64,000 nt of DNA, taken from Agromyces sp. CF514 (GTDB lineage Bacteria; Actinomycetota; Actinomycetes; Actinomycetales; Microbacteriaceae). Made by a program: the position numbers and the translations under genes. The notes under the pieces are model-generated. The model did not search any database. It was not told where the DNA came from and saw only the letters and a program-made list of their open reading frames with translations. Positions 50,159 to 57,193 of the stretch are shown piece by piece. Numbering within the stretch: the first letter of the stretch is position 1; the number at the start of each line of letters is the position of its first letter. Where the stretch lies: contig NZ_FOZD01000001.1 in the NCBI RefSeq assembly GCF_900113185.1, positions 2,728,001 through 2,792,000 of the forward strand. The letters are read 5' to 3'.

Positions 50159-50514
50159 CCTACCTGCTCATCTGCATCCCGTTCGTGCTGGTCGCGGCGA
50201 TCACGGCACTCATCTCCCTGCGACGGATGCCGGCGCCCGCCCGCTCGCGTCGGATCCTGGCGACGGCGATCGGCGCGGCGGTGCTGCTGGTGCTCACGGC
50301 CGTGTTCGACTCGATCATGATCTCCGCCGGACTCTTCGGATACGCAGACGGCACGCGGCTCGGGCCGACGGTCGGCCTCGCACCCGTCGAGGACTTCGCG
50401 TATCCGCTCGCAGCCGTGCTGCTCGTGCCCGCCGTGTTCACCATCGTCGCCGGGCGTCGACGCGCATCGCGGCGCGCACAGGGACCGCGGAGCGTCGGCG
50501 AGGAGTCGTCGTGA
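50155..50514 (+). CDS. crtYf: C50 carotenoid epsilon-cyclase subunit CrtYf
   Basis: A 119-aa membrane protein, second half of the heterodimeric lycopene cyclase. VEDFAYPLAAVLLVPAVF carries the PxED-like motif of the family (here APVEDF). Three hydrophobic helices. FDSIMISAGLFGYADGTRLG is typical of the CrtYf/CrtYd half. It cyclises the elongated C50 precursor made by CrtEb. The stop overlaps the crtEb GTG by 4 bases. Confidence 0.9.
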   Translation: MTYLLICIPFVLVAAITALISLRRMPAPARSRRILATAIGAAVLLVLTAVFDSIMISAGLFGYADGTRLGPTVGLAPVEDFAYPLAAVLLVPAVFTIVAGRRRASRRAQGPRSVGEESS

Positions 50515-51437
50515 GCGCGGCGGCCGGGGCCGGGGCCGCGAGCAACGCCGGGTCGGCGGCTCGGTCGCGCGTCGCGCAGGTCGTCCTGTCGTCGCGCCCC
50601 GTCAGCTGGATCAACACGGCGTTCCCGTTCGCGGCCGCGTTCCTGCTCACGACCGGGCTCGTCGATGCGACGTTCATCGCAGGCACGCTGTTCTTCCTCG
50701 TGCCCTACAACCTGCTCATGTACGGCGTGAACGACGTGTTCGACTACGAGTCCGACCTGCGCAACCCGCGCAAGGGCGGCGCCGAGGGTGCGCTGCTCGA
50801 CCCCTCGCTGCACCGCACGGTCGTCTGGGCGGGCATCGTGACGGCGGCCCCGTGCCTCGTCGTCATGCTGTGGTCGGCCGGCACGGGGCATCCGTGGTCC
50901 TGGGTCGTGCTCGCGCTCAGCCTGTTCGCGGTCTTCGCGTACTCGGTGCCGGGTCTCCGCTTCAAGGAGCGCCCGGTGCTCGACTCGATCACCTCGAGCT
51001 TCCACTTCGTGAGCCCGGCGCTCTACGGGCTCGCGGTGGCCGGCGCGGCGGCCACCCCCCAACTGGCCGCACTGCTCGCCGCGTTCTTCTGCTGGGGCAT
51101 GGCGAGCCACGCATTCGGCGCGGTGCAGGATGTCGCGCCCGACCGCGAGGCCGGCATCGCGTCGATCGCGACGGCGTTCGGCGCGCGGGCGACGGTCCGC
51201 CTCGCGCTGGCGCTCTGGGCCCTCGCGGGACTGCTCATGCTCGCGACGGAATGGCCGGGCCCCCTGGCGGGCCTGCTCGTGCTGCCGTACCTCGTGGTCG
51301 TGTGGCCGTTCCGCTCGGTCGACGACGAGCACTCGGGCGAGGCGAACCGCGGCTGGCGGCGGTTCATCGCCCTCAACTACGCGGTCGGGTTCCTCGTCAC
51401 GATGCTCCTCATCTGGTGGGCGGCGGTGCGCGCGTAG
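50511..51437 (+). CDS. crtEb: Lycopene elongase (UbiA-family prenyltransferase)
   Basis: A 308-aa UbiA-type prenyltransferase with about eight helices that adds C5 units to each end of lycopene, giving C50 flavuxanthin-type products. The first aspartate motif is MYGVNDVFDYESDLRNPRKG; the second is VQDVAPDREAGI. Together with CrtYe/f this points to decaprenoxanthin-like pigment. The GTG overlaps crtYf by 4 bases. It is the last gene of the operon; its TAG stop overlaps the -10 of the next gene. Confidence 0.92.
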   Translation: MSAAAGAGAASNAGSAARSRVAQVVLSSRPVSWINTAFPFAAAFLLTTGLVDATFIAGTLFFLVPYNLLMYGVNDVFDYESDLRNPRKGGAEGALLDPSLHRTVVWAGIVTAAPCLVVMLWSAGTGHPWSWVVLALSLFAVFAYSVPGLRFKERPVLDSITSSFHFVSPALYGLAVAGAAATPQLAALLAAFFCWGMASHAFGAVQDVAPDREAGIASIATAFGARATVRLALALWALAGLLMLATEWPGPLAGLLVLPYLVVVWPFRSVDDEHSGEANRGWRRFIALNYAVGFLVTMLLIWWAAVRA

Positions 51438-51446
51438 GCTTGCCGC

Positions 51447-51833
51447 ATGCCCACGCCGATCTCCGACGCCCCCGTGCGCATCGACGCCTGGCTCTGGGCG
51501 GTGCGACAGTACAAGACCCGCTCGGCCGCCACGGCCGCGTGCCGCGCCGGACACGTGCGCGTGAACGGCGAGCGTGCCAAGGCGGCCCAGTCGGTGCGGC
51601 CGGGCGACGAGGTGCGCGTCAGGGTCGACGGGTTCGACCGTCAGCTCGTGGTGCGGCAGACCCTCGTGAAGCGCGTGTCGGCCACGATCGCGGCCACCGC
51701 GGTCGAGGACCGCACTCCCCCGCCGCCGCCGCGCGAGACGATCGCGATCCTGCCGGTGCGCGACCGCGGCGCCGGCCGCCCCACGAAGCGCGAGCGTCGC
51801 GACCTCGAGCGGCTTCGCGGGCGCGACGCCTGA
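51447..51833 (+). CDS. S4-domain RNA-binding protein (Hsp15-like)
   Basis: A 128-aa protein. An N-terminal S4 domain (VRIDAWLWAVRQYKTRSAAT, ACRAGHVRVNG) resembles Hsp15, which rescues stalled 50S subunits, followed by a basic C-terminus (PTKRERRDLERLRGR). The ATG is 6 bases after TAGGCT, which overlaps the crtEb stop, so it has its own leaderless promoter despite being only 9 bases downstream. Function inferred from family. Confidence 0.85.
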   Translation: MPTPISDAPVRIDAWLWAVRQYKTRSAATAACRAGHVRVNGERAKAAQSVRPGDEVRVRVDGFDRQLVVRQTLVKRVSATIAATAVEDRTPPPPPRETIAILPVRDRGAGRPTKRERRDLERLRGRDA

Positions 51834-51853
51834 ACGAGGCGTAGCCTGAACGG

Positions 51854-52147
51854 ATGCAGAAGGAGTTCAGTCACGAGCCCGATGCCGACCGCTACGTGCT
51901 GCGCCTCGGCGACGAGATCGCGAGCGTGCTCGACTACCGGCTCCTGGGCGACGCGATCGCGATGACGCGAGCGTTCACGAATCCGCGCCTTCGTGGATCC
52001 GGCCTCGCGGGCGAACTCGTCGCCTTCGCGGTCGACGACGTTGAGTCGACGTCGTCGCGGCACGTCGTGCCGAGCTGCTGGTACGTGGCCGAGTGGTTCG
52101 ATCGGCACCCCGAGCGGACGGCACTGCTCCGCCCGCGCACGGCCTGA
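51854..52147 (+). CDS. Short GNAT-like N-acetyltransferase (YidJ/NATD1 type)
   Basis: A 97-aa protein. FSHEPDADRYVLRLGDEIAS and NPRLRGSGLAGELVAFAVDD (acetyl-CoA loop), then VVPSCWYVAEWFDRHPE, match the short GNAT-like family represented by human NATD1 and bacterial YidJ. Substrate unknown. The ATG follows TAGCCT by 6 bases (leaderless). It is convergent with the SLT gene across a strong hairpin. Confidence 0.85.
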   Translation: MQKEFSHEPDADRYVLRLGDEIASVLDYRLLGDAIAMTRAFTNPRLRGSGLAGELVAFAVDDVESTSSRHVVPSCWYVAEWFDRHPERTALLRPRTA

Positions 52148-52181
52148 CGGCCGGGCACCGAGCGGAGCAGGATGCGGTTGC

Positions 52182-52212
52182 GGGTCGCGGTGCGGTCTGC
52201 GCACCGCGACCC
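52182..52212. terminator. Bidirectional terminator hairpin after the GNAT and SLT genes
   Basis: GGGTCGCGGTGCG and CGCACCGCGACCC form a perfect 13-bp stem around a 5-base loop, between the stop codons at 52147 (plus) and 52234 (minus). No U-run; the stem alone is very stable. Confidence 0.8.
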
Positions 52213-52233
52213 TGCACGGTCAGAACCGGATGA

Positions 52234-53088
52234 TCAGTACCAGTTGACCGACTGCGAGTGCGACCAGGCGCTGCACGGCGAGCCGTACGACCCGGCGATG
52301 TAGCCGAGGCCCCACTTGATCTGGGTCGCGGCGTTGGTCTCCCAGTCGGCGCCGGCCGTGGCCATCTTGCTGCCGGGCAGCGACTGCGGGATGCCGGTGG
52401 CGCCGCTCGAGCCGTTGTAGGCGGTGTACGACCAGCCGGACTCCTTCGCCCACAGGCTGTCGAGGCACTGGAACTGGTCGTCGCCCCATCCGTACATCGA
52501 CGCGGCGAGCGAGCGTGCGGTCGCGCGGGCGCCGTCGGGCGTGTTCGCGTTCGCGAGGGCCTGCGCGGCCTCGGCTGCGGCCTTCTCTGCGGCGGCGCGC
52601 TGCTGCTCGTCGTAGGCCTTCGTCGCGGCGACGGTCTTGGCCGCCTCGGCCTTGGTCTGCTTCGTGAGGTCGACCACGTCCGACGTGGGGATGATCTGGT
52701 ACTCGCTGAGCGAGGCGACCGAGGCCTGCAGGCCGGAGGCGTCGACCTTGCCGTCGGCGGCGGCGAGCGTCGCGTTCGCGAGGGTGAGGGTGTCCTCGGC
52801 CTGGTCGGCGGCCTTCGCCGCGGCGATGCCCTTGTAGACGCCGAGGCCGTCGCGGCTGAGGCCGGTCGACGCGGTGAGCTGCGCGGTCGCGTCGATGCGC
52901 TCCTGCGTCTTGACGGCGTCCTGCACGGCGAAGCCGGTGCCGACGACGAGGCCGAGTGCGGCGATCGTGCCGGCCGCGATGAGGCGACGACGGCCGATGC
53001 GGCGCGACCGGTTGCCGCGGCGGGTGGTGGGTTCGGGGGTGGTATTCGAGCGTTCTGACATCGAGGTCGAGTTCGTAGTGGTGCGCAT
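52234..53088 (-). CDS. Secreted SLT / aggregation-promoting-factor-like protein (copy 1)
   Basis: A 284-aa exported protein. A basic N-terminus (RRGNRSRRIGRRRLIAAG) precedes a hydrophobic export segment (about 34-53). A long Ala-rich coiled-coil region follows (60-195). The C-terminal lysozyme-like domain (about 200-284) carries LWAKESGWSYTAYNGSSGAT and PGSKMATAGADWETNAATQI, ending in ...VNWY. The Glu in KESGW is the candidate catalytic acid. The ATG at 53086-53088 lies about 68 bases downstream of the conserved leader element. A close paralog is at 62769. Likely peptidoglycan hydrolase, inferred. Confidence 0.88.
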   Translation of the reverse strand: MRTTTNSTSMSERSNTTPEPTTRRGNRSRRIGRRRLIAAGTIAALGLVVGTGFAVQDAVKTQERIDATAQLTASTGLSRDGLGVYKGIAAAKAADQAEDTLTLANATLAAADGKVDASGLQASVASLSEYQIIPTSDVVDLTKQTKAEAAKTVAATKAYDEQQRAAAEKAAAEAAQALANANTPDGARATARSLAASMYGWGDDQFQCLDSLWAKESGWSYTAYNGSSGATGIPQSLPGSKMATAGADWETNAATQIKWGLGYIAGSYGSPCSAWSHSQSVNWY

Positions 53089-53155
53089 GAATCCTGAGTG
53101 CTCGGAGATCGGGGGAAATGGGGGGCGCCCGCCGAGCTCGGGGCACAAGGCACAA

Positions 53156-53198
53156 ACTCTGCCGAGGATTTCTGTACGGATCCTCACTTCTGCCTGTG
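53156..53198 (-). promoter_or_regulatory. Conserved 43-nt leader element, copy 1 (SLT gene)
   Basis: This block is conserved with the one upstream of the second SLT gene (63797-63839): same length, 33 of 43 positions identical on the minus strand. Within it GAGGAT and ATCCTC can pair across a 10-base loop ending CAGAA. In the other copy two of these pairs change together. It starts about 110 bases upstream of the SLT ATG. RNA structure, operator or promoter remain possible. Confidence 0.7.
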
Positions 53199-53220
53199 CG
53201 GAGCATGACCGCACCCGCGC

Positions 53221-53243
53221 ATCCCCCGGAATACTGGGGGGAT
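53221..53243. promoter_or_regulatory. Inverted repeat covering the ychJ start
   Basis: ATCCCCC and GGGGGAT form a perfect 7-bp inverted repeat with a 9-base spacer. The right arm runs into the ychJ ATG. The spacer and arm contain AATACT, six bases before the ATG, a possible -10 for a leaderless transcript. It is also near the promoter of the divergent SLT gene. Confidence 0.55.
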
Positions 53244-53655
53244 GGCGCAAACCTCCGAATCCCCTGAGTTCCCGGCCGACGACGGCCGGTGCCCGTGCAC
53301 GAGCGGGCTCGTCTTCGGTGAGTGCTGCGGCCCGGTCGTCCGCGGAATCCGGCCTGCGCCGACCGCGGTGCAGCTCATGCGATCCCGGTTCACGGCGTTC
53401 GCGATCGGCCTCCCGGCCCACCTGCTCGCGACCTGGCATACGTCGACCAGGCCGACCGGGCTCGACCTCGATCCGGGGCTCCGATGGTTCCGGCTCGACA
53501 TCCTGCGCACCGAGCTCGGCGGGCCGCTCGACCGCACGGGCGTCGTCGAGTTCGAGGCGTCCTACCGCCATGACGGCGAGCGCGGCGTGCAGCACGAGGT
53601 GAGCACGTTCGTGCGCGAAGCGGGCCGGTGGTTCTACGTCGCCGCGCTCGACTGA
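53242..53655 (+). CDS. YchJ-family SEC-C motif protein
   Basis: A 137-aa protein of the YchJ/UPF0225 family. The N-terminal zinc-binding SEC-C-like motif CPCTSGLVFGECCGP is followed by AVQLMRSRFTAFAIG and a C-terminal NTF2-like domain (residues 55-137). Function unknown. It is divergent from SLT copy 1 and convergent with the MBL gene. Confidence 0.88.
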   Translation: MAQTSESPEFPADDGRCPCTSGLVFGECCGPVVRGIRPAPTAVQLMRSRFTAFAIGLPAHLLATWHTSTRPTGLDLDPGLRWFRLDILRTELGGPLDRTGVVEFEASYRHDGERGVQHEVSTFVREAGRWFYVAALD

Positions 53656-53704
53656 TCAGTCGGCTCGCGCCCTCGCGCGGATCCACGCGTCGCGACCCGG
53701 ACGC

Positions 53705-54568
53705 TCAGGCGTCGTCGACGCCGCCCGTCTCGAGCGGGGCTCCGTCGAGCGCGAGGAACGCGCGCTCCACGGCGCCGGAGAGCCCGTCGACCGGGAGCGG
53801 CCAGTCGGCGTCCGCCGCCAGCACGTCTTCGGCCGGCACGCCGCGCCTGTGCGCATCGACCAGTCGATCGGCGATCGTCCGCAGATCGCGGGACTGCCGG
53901 GCGACGAACGCGCGATCGACGACCGCGCCGTGCCCGGGCACCACGAGATCGCCCTCGCGCATGTCCGCGACGAGCGTGTCGAGCACTGCGGGCCATTCGA
54001 GCGGGTAGCAGCCGGACCCGTACATCGGCGGCCCCGACTCCTCGACGAGGTCGCCGAGGATCCAGACCCGCGCATCGGGCACGAACAGCACGAGATCGGT
54101 GTCGCTGTGCGCGGGCGGCTGCGGCAGCAGCAGCACCGTGCGCCCGCCGAGATCCAGCTCCGTCGAGGATCGCACCGGATGCGTCGGCGCCACGAGCGCG
54201 ACATCCGCCCACGCGCGTTCTGGCTCGCGCGACGGGTCGGCGCGCCACGCGGCGAGCCTCGGCCCCTCGTAGCGCTCGAAGTGGCGGGCGATGGACGCAT
54301 GGCCATGGACCGGGACATCCGCCCCCGCCGTGCGGAACGCCTGGTTGCCGAACGTGTGATCGAAGTGCGCGTGGGTGTTGACGAGCCCGAGGATCGGCCG
54401 GTCGAATCGCGCACGCACGTCGGCGAGGATCTCGGCGCCCTCGCCCGGGTCGCCGCCCGCGTCGACGACGAGGACGCCGGCGTCGCCCTCGACGACGACC
54501 ACGGAGAGGTCGAACGGGCCTCCGCGGCGCTGATGCACGCCTTCGGCGACGAGGGTCCAGGTCGGCAT
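53705..54568 (-). CDS. MBL-fold metallo-hydrolase
   Basis: A 287-aa metallo-beta-lactamase-fold hydrolase. VNTHAHFDHTFGN is the HxHxDH metal motif; VVPGHGAVVDRAF is the downstream metal histidine. VLVVDAGGDPGEGAE near the N-terminus fits. Substrate unknown. The ATG lies 6 bases after TACGCT (leaderless). Divergent from the alarmone synthetase across a 161-base region with GGCTC-type repeats. Confidence 0.85.
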   Translation of the reverse strand: MPTWTLVAEGVHQRRGGPFDLSVVVVEGDAGVLVVDAGGDPGEGAEILADVRARFDRPILGLVNTHAHFDHTFGNQAFRTAGADVPVHGHASIARHFERYEGPRLAAWRADPSREPERAWADVALVAPTHPVRSSTELDLGGRTVLLLPQPPAHSDTDLVLFVPDARVWILGDLVEESGPPMYGSGCYPLEWPAVLDTLVADMREGDLVVPGHGAVVDRAFVARQSRDLRTIADRLVDAHRRGVPAEDVLAADADWPLPVDGLSGAVERAFLALDGAPLETGGVDDA

Positions 54569-54620
54569 GGATCGAGCGTAACGCGACGGCCGCGAGCCGG
54601 AGGGGTCCGACCTGCGGCCC

Positions 54621-54683
54621 GGCTCGGCTCGGCTCGGCTCGGCTCGGCCGGCTCGGCCGGCTCGGCCGGCTCGGCCGGCTCGG
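54621..54683. repeat. GGCTC simple-repeat tract between divergent promoters
   Basis: Five GGCTC pentamers (54621-54645) run into four copies of a 9-bp unit GGCTCGGCC and end at about 54683. The tract lies between the MBL gene (start 54568) and the alarmone synthetase (start 54730). It may vary in copy number and alter promoter spacing. Confidence 0.85.
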
Positions 54684-54729
54684 ACACGATCAAAGGGAAT
54701 GCAGAGGTTCGCCTCGTAGCGTGGTCGAC

Positions 54730-55482
54730 GTGACTGCGATCGAACCCACCGCCGACCGAGACGCCGGCTCCCGTGGCCTCACCGAACGCGCGCAGCGCGC
54801 GATCGAGGGCATCGACGGCAGCACCCTCGAAGAGATGCGCAGCCTCCGCGACGAGACCGAGCGGTTCATGCAGCGCTACAAGTTCGGCATGGACGAGGTG
54901 ATCACCAAGCTCTCGATCCTCCGCGAGGAGTTCGGCCAGACCCACGCGTACAACCCGATCGAGCACATCTCGAGTCGACTGAAGAGCCTCGACAGCGTCA
55001 TCGAGAAGCTCGACCGAAAGGGCGTCGACCCGACGTTCGACTCGATCCGCGAGACGATCACCGACATCGCCGGCGTGCGCGTGACGTGCAGCTTCGTCTC
55101 CGACGTGTACCGGGTCGCCGAACTGCTCACCGCGCAGGGCGACATCCGGGTGCTGAAGAAGAAGGACTACATCGCCTCTCCGAAGGCGAACGGCTACCAG
55201 AGCCTGCACCTGATCGTCGAGGTGCCCGTGTTCCTCTCGACGGGAACGCACCTCGTGCCCGTCGAGGTGCAGGTGCGCACGATCGCGATGGACTTCTGGG
55301 CGAGCCTCGAGCACAAGATCTACTACAAGTACGACCGGCAGGTTCCGGCGGCGCTACTCGAGGACCTGACGGATGCCGCGCGCACGGCCTCCGAACTCGA
55401 CGCCCGCATGGAGCGGCTGCACCGCGAGTTGCACGGCGGCGGCTCGAACCGATCGACCGGGAGCCGACCGGTCGCGGTGTGA
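54730..55482 (+). CDS. Small alarmone synthetase ((p)ppGpp synthetase)
   Basis: A 250-aa single-domain RelA/SpoT-type synthetase without hydrolase or TGS domains. Landmarks: YNPIEHISSRLKSLDSVIEK, DIAGVRVTCSFVSDVYRVAE, YIASPKANGYQSLHLIVEVP and VEVQVRTIAMDFWASLEHKI. The start is set at the GTG at 54730, 7 bases after TAGCGT and so leaderless, rather than the in-frame GTG at 54721, which would overlap the -10 box. It makes ppGpp or pppGpp from GDP or GTP. Confidence 0.9.
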   Translation: MTAIEPTADRDAGSRGLTERAQRAIEGIDGSTLEEMRSLRDETERFMQRYKFGMDEVITKLSILREEFGQTHAYNPIEHISSRLKSLDSVIEKLDRKGVDPTFDSIRETITDIAGVRVTCSFVSDVYRVAELLTAQGDIRVLKKKDYIASPKANGYQSLHLIVEVPVFLSTGTHLVPVEVQVRTIAMDFWASLEHKIYYKYDRQVPAALLEDLTDAARTASELDARMERLHRELHGGGSNRSTGSRPVAV

Positions 55483-55518
55483 GACCGACGGCGTTCGGCC
55501 TCTCGGCCGGCGCTGCGT

Positions 55519-56193
55519 TCAGGCGAACCCGGCGAGCAGGTCTCGTCCGGCATCGGTCAGCTTGAGCGAGCGATCGTGCGCCATCGCGGTCGCCCAGCCC
55601 TGTTCGAGGAAGCGTTCGCGGACCTGCGCGCCGATCGCGCCCGCGACGTGCGGACGACGCTCGGTCCAGTCGAGGCAGCCGCGCACGGCCGGTCGACGCC
55701 CCGTCGGCGCAGCGGCACGGAGCCCGAGTCGCCGTGCGACCGGTCCCTCGCCGGTCATCTCGCCCACGCGCCCGGCCACGAGCGGCGCGACCGATCCCTC
55801 GTCGACGAGCGCGTCCGCGAGGACGAGCGCGACCCGGCCGGCGAGGTGGTCGTAGCAGGAGCGCAGCTCGGCCAGGCGCAGCGCGGTCGTCGACTGGCGG
55901 AGCGACCGGATCCGCTGGCGCGGCGAGATGCGCTGCAACGCCTCGACCGCGTCGGCCACGTCGGCGTCCGCGAGCGAGAAGTACCGGTGCCTGCCGATGC
56001 GACGATCGACCAGCAGCCCGCCCTCGACCAGTTGTGCGAGGTGCGCGCTGGCGGTCGGCGCCCCGACCCCGGCGATGGCCGCGAGCTCGCCGGCCGGACG
56101 CGAACCGCCGTCGAGCAGGGCGACGAGCATCGCCGCCCTGGCCGGTTCGCCCATGAGCCTGGCAGGGTACGAGAGATCCGCGTCGCCGTCCAC
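55519..56193 (-). CDS. ArsR-family winged-helix regulator
   Basis: A 224-aa protein. The helix-turn-helix is AGVGAPTASAHLAQLVEGGL and the wing LVDRRIGRHRYFSL. The long C-terminal part (about 90-224) carries RRPHVAGAIGAQVRERFLEQ, typical of a subgroup with a second helical domain. The GTG at 56193 is 6 bases after a minus-strand TACGCT. It is divergent from the P450-like gene and shares a candidate operator with it. No metal-binding cysteine motif of ArsR/SmtB sensors is seen. Confidence 0.85.
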   Translation of the reverse strand: MDGDADLSYPARLMGEPARAAMLVALLDGGSRPAGELAAIAGVGAPTASAHLAQLVEGGLLVDRRIGRHRYFSLADADVADAVEALQRISPRQRIRSLRQSTTALRLAELRSCYDHLAGRVALVLADALVDEGSVAPLVAGRVGEMTGEGPVARRLGLRAAAPTGRRPAVRGCLDWTERRPHVAGAIGAQVRERFLEQGWATAMAHDRSLKLTDAGRDLLAGFA

Positions 56194-56217
56194 GTGGCCA
56201 GCGTACGCCGGGCACGT

Positions 56218-56233
56218 TTCGCCGCCGGGCGAA
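56218..56233. promoter_or_regulatory. Candidate ArsR-type operator shared by divergent promoters
   Basis: TTCGCC and GGCGAA form a perfect 6-bp inverted repeat with a 4-base spacer. It lies where the -35 boxes of both divergent leaderless genes would be: about 13-17 bases from TACGCT (regulator) and from TAGCGT (P450-like gene). Confidence 0.6.
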
Positions 56234-56257
56234 CCTTCGCTGGCATAGCGTCGAAGC

Positions 56258-57193
56258 ATGTCGACCACGACCACGACCACCGAACCCGCAGAGGTGCGAC
56301 GGCGCCTCGCCGCCCCCGATCATCTCGTCCCCGAGGCGGATGCCGCGTCGGACCGCCCGGCGGAGCGGTTCCGCGCCGCCGCCTCGAGGTTCGTGAACGG
56401 CCGCGCGCATGCCGAGCGGCGGGCGATCCTGGAGCGCCGGCTCGCGGCGCTCGATCCGGCGGGGCTGGCGGAGACGGCCGGCCGCCTGGCGCGGAGCGAG
56501 CTCGACCGGGCCGTCCGCGCGACGGGCGGCGGCACGACGGGCGGCGGCACGACGGGCGGCGGCACGACGGGCGGCGGCACGGATGACGTGATCGCGCTCG
56601 TGGCCCGGAACGTGCCGGTCGCCTGTCTCGCCCGTCACCTCGGATTCGCGGATCCGGAGGCGATGCCTGACCTCGTGGCCGACGTCGCCCGGGACTACCC
56701 GACGGGGAGCGCGTCGCAGGCGACCGACGACGCGGCGGGCTCCCTGCTCGCCGCGGTGCCCGTCGACGCCGACGGCGCACTCACCGCGCAACTGCTCGTG
56801 CAGGCGCATCTCGCGACCGCGGCCCTCATCGGGTCGGCGATGCGCGCGCTCGACGACACCTCCTCGCTGACCACCCGGGAGGCGCTCGCCCGGGCCTTGC
56901 ACCGCGATCCGCCCGTGCCGGTCACCAGGCGCGTCGCCCCCGACGGGACGCTCGTCGTGCTCTCGCTCGCCACCCCCGACGACGATGCCGATGCCGATGC
57001 CGATGCCGATGCCGATGCCGATGCCGATGCCATCCGAACGTCGACCGAGTCGCTCGCGTTCGGCGCGGGCCCACGCGCCTGTCCGGCGCCGGTGCACGCC
57101 CTGGCGATCGCCTCGGCGGTCGTCGAGGTGCTGCGGACCGCTCCCGCCGGCTCCGCCGCCACGGACGACACCGCCGACGGGAGCACCAGGTGA
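56258..57193 (+). CDS. Degenerate cytochrome P450-like protein with repeats
   Basis: A 311-aa protein, about 100 residues shorter than a standard P450. The heme-ligand motif is clear (SLAFGAGPRACPAPVHALAI, with Cys), as are an I-helix-like stretch (QLLVQAHLATAALIGSAMRA) and VNGRAHAERRAILERRLAAL near the N-terminus. The K-helix ExxR is not intact (REALAR) and the meander is replaced by eight Asp-Ala repeats. A Thr-Gly3-Thr repeat lies at about 89-108. The ATG follows TAGCGT by 6 bases. It is co-transcribed with the lyase gene (GTGA overlap). Catalysis is doubtful; it could be a heme-binding relic. Confidence 0.8.
   Translation: MSTTTTTTEPAEVRRRLAAPDHLVPEADAASDRPAERFRAAASRFVNGRAHAERRAILERRLAALDPAGLAETAGRLARSELDRAVRATGGGTTGGGTTGGGTTGGGTDDVIALVARNVPVACLARHLGFADPEAMPDLVADVARDYPTGSASQATDDAAGSLLAAVPVDADGALTAQLLVQAHLATAALIGSAMRALDDTSSLTTREALARALHRDPPVPVTRRVAPDGTLVVLSLATPDDDADADADADADADADAIRTSTESLAFGAGPRACPAPVHALAIASAVVEVLRTAPAGSAATDDTADGSTR
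56521..56580 (+). repeat. 15-bp tandem repeat in the P450-like gene
   Basis: Four perfect 15-bp units encode Thr-Gly-Gly-Gly-Thr. The repeat keeps the frame and occurs in a poorly conserved linker region. Confidence 0.9.
56984..57031 (+). repeat. GATGCC hexamer tract in the P450-like gene
   Basis: Eight perfect GATGCC units encode eight Asp-Ala pairs where the P450 meander would be. Length changes by slippage would keep the frame. Confidence 0.9.

Noticed and set aside
53100-53200. c-di-AMP (ydaO-type) riboswitch upstream of the SLT gene
   Set aside because: The gene type fits, but the conserved ydaO core sequences and the two-pseudoknot layout are not recognisable; the element is short and different.
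54721-54729. GTG at 54721 as the start of the alarmone synthetase
   Set aside because: It overlaps the TAGCGT -10 box, and the next GTG (54730) has the exact leaderless spacing seen at many other genes here.
56521-57031. CRISPR-like repeats
   Set aside because: The repeats are perfect tandem coding units with no spacers, and no cas genes are present.
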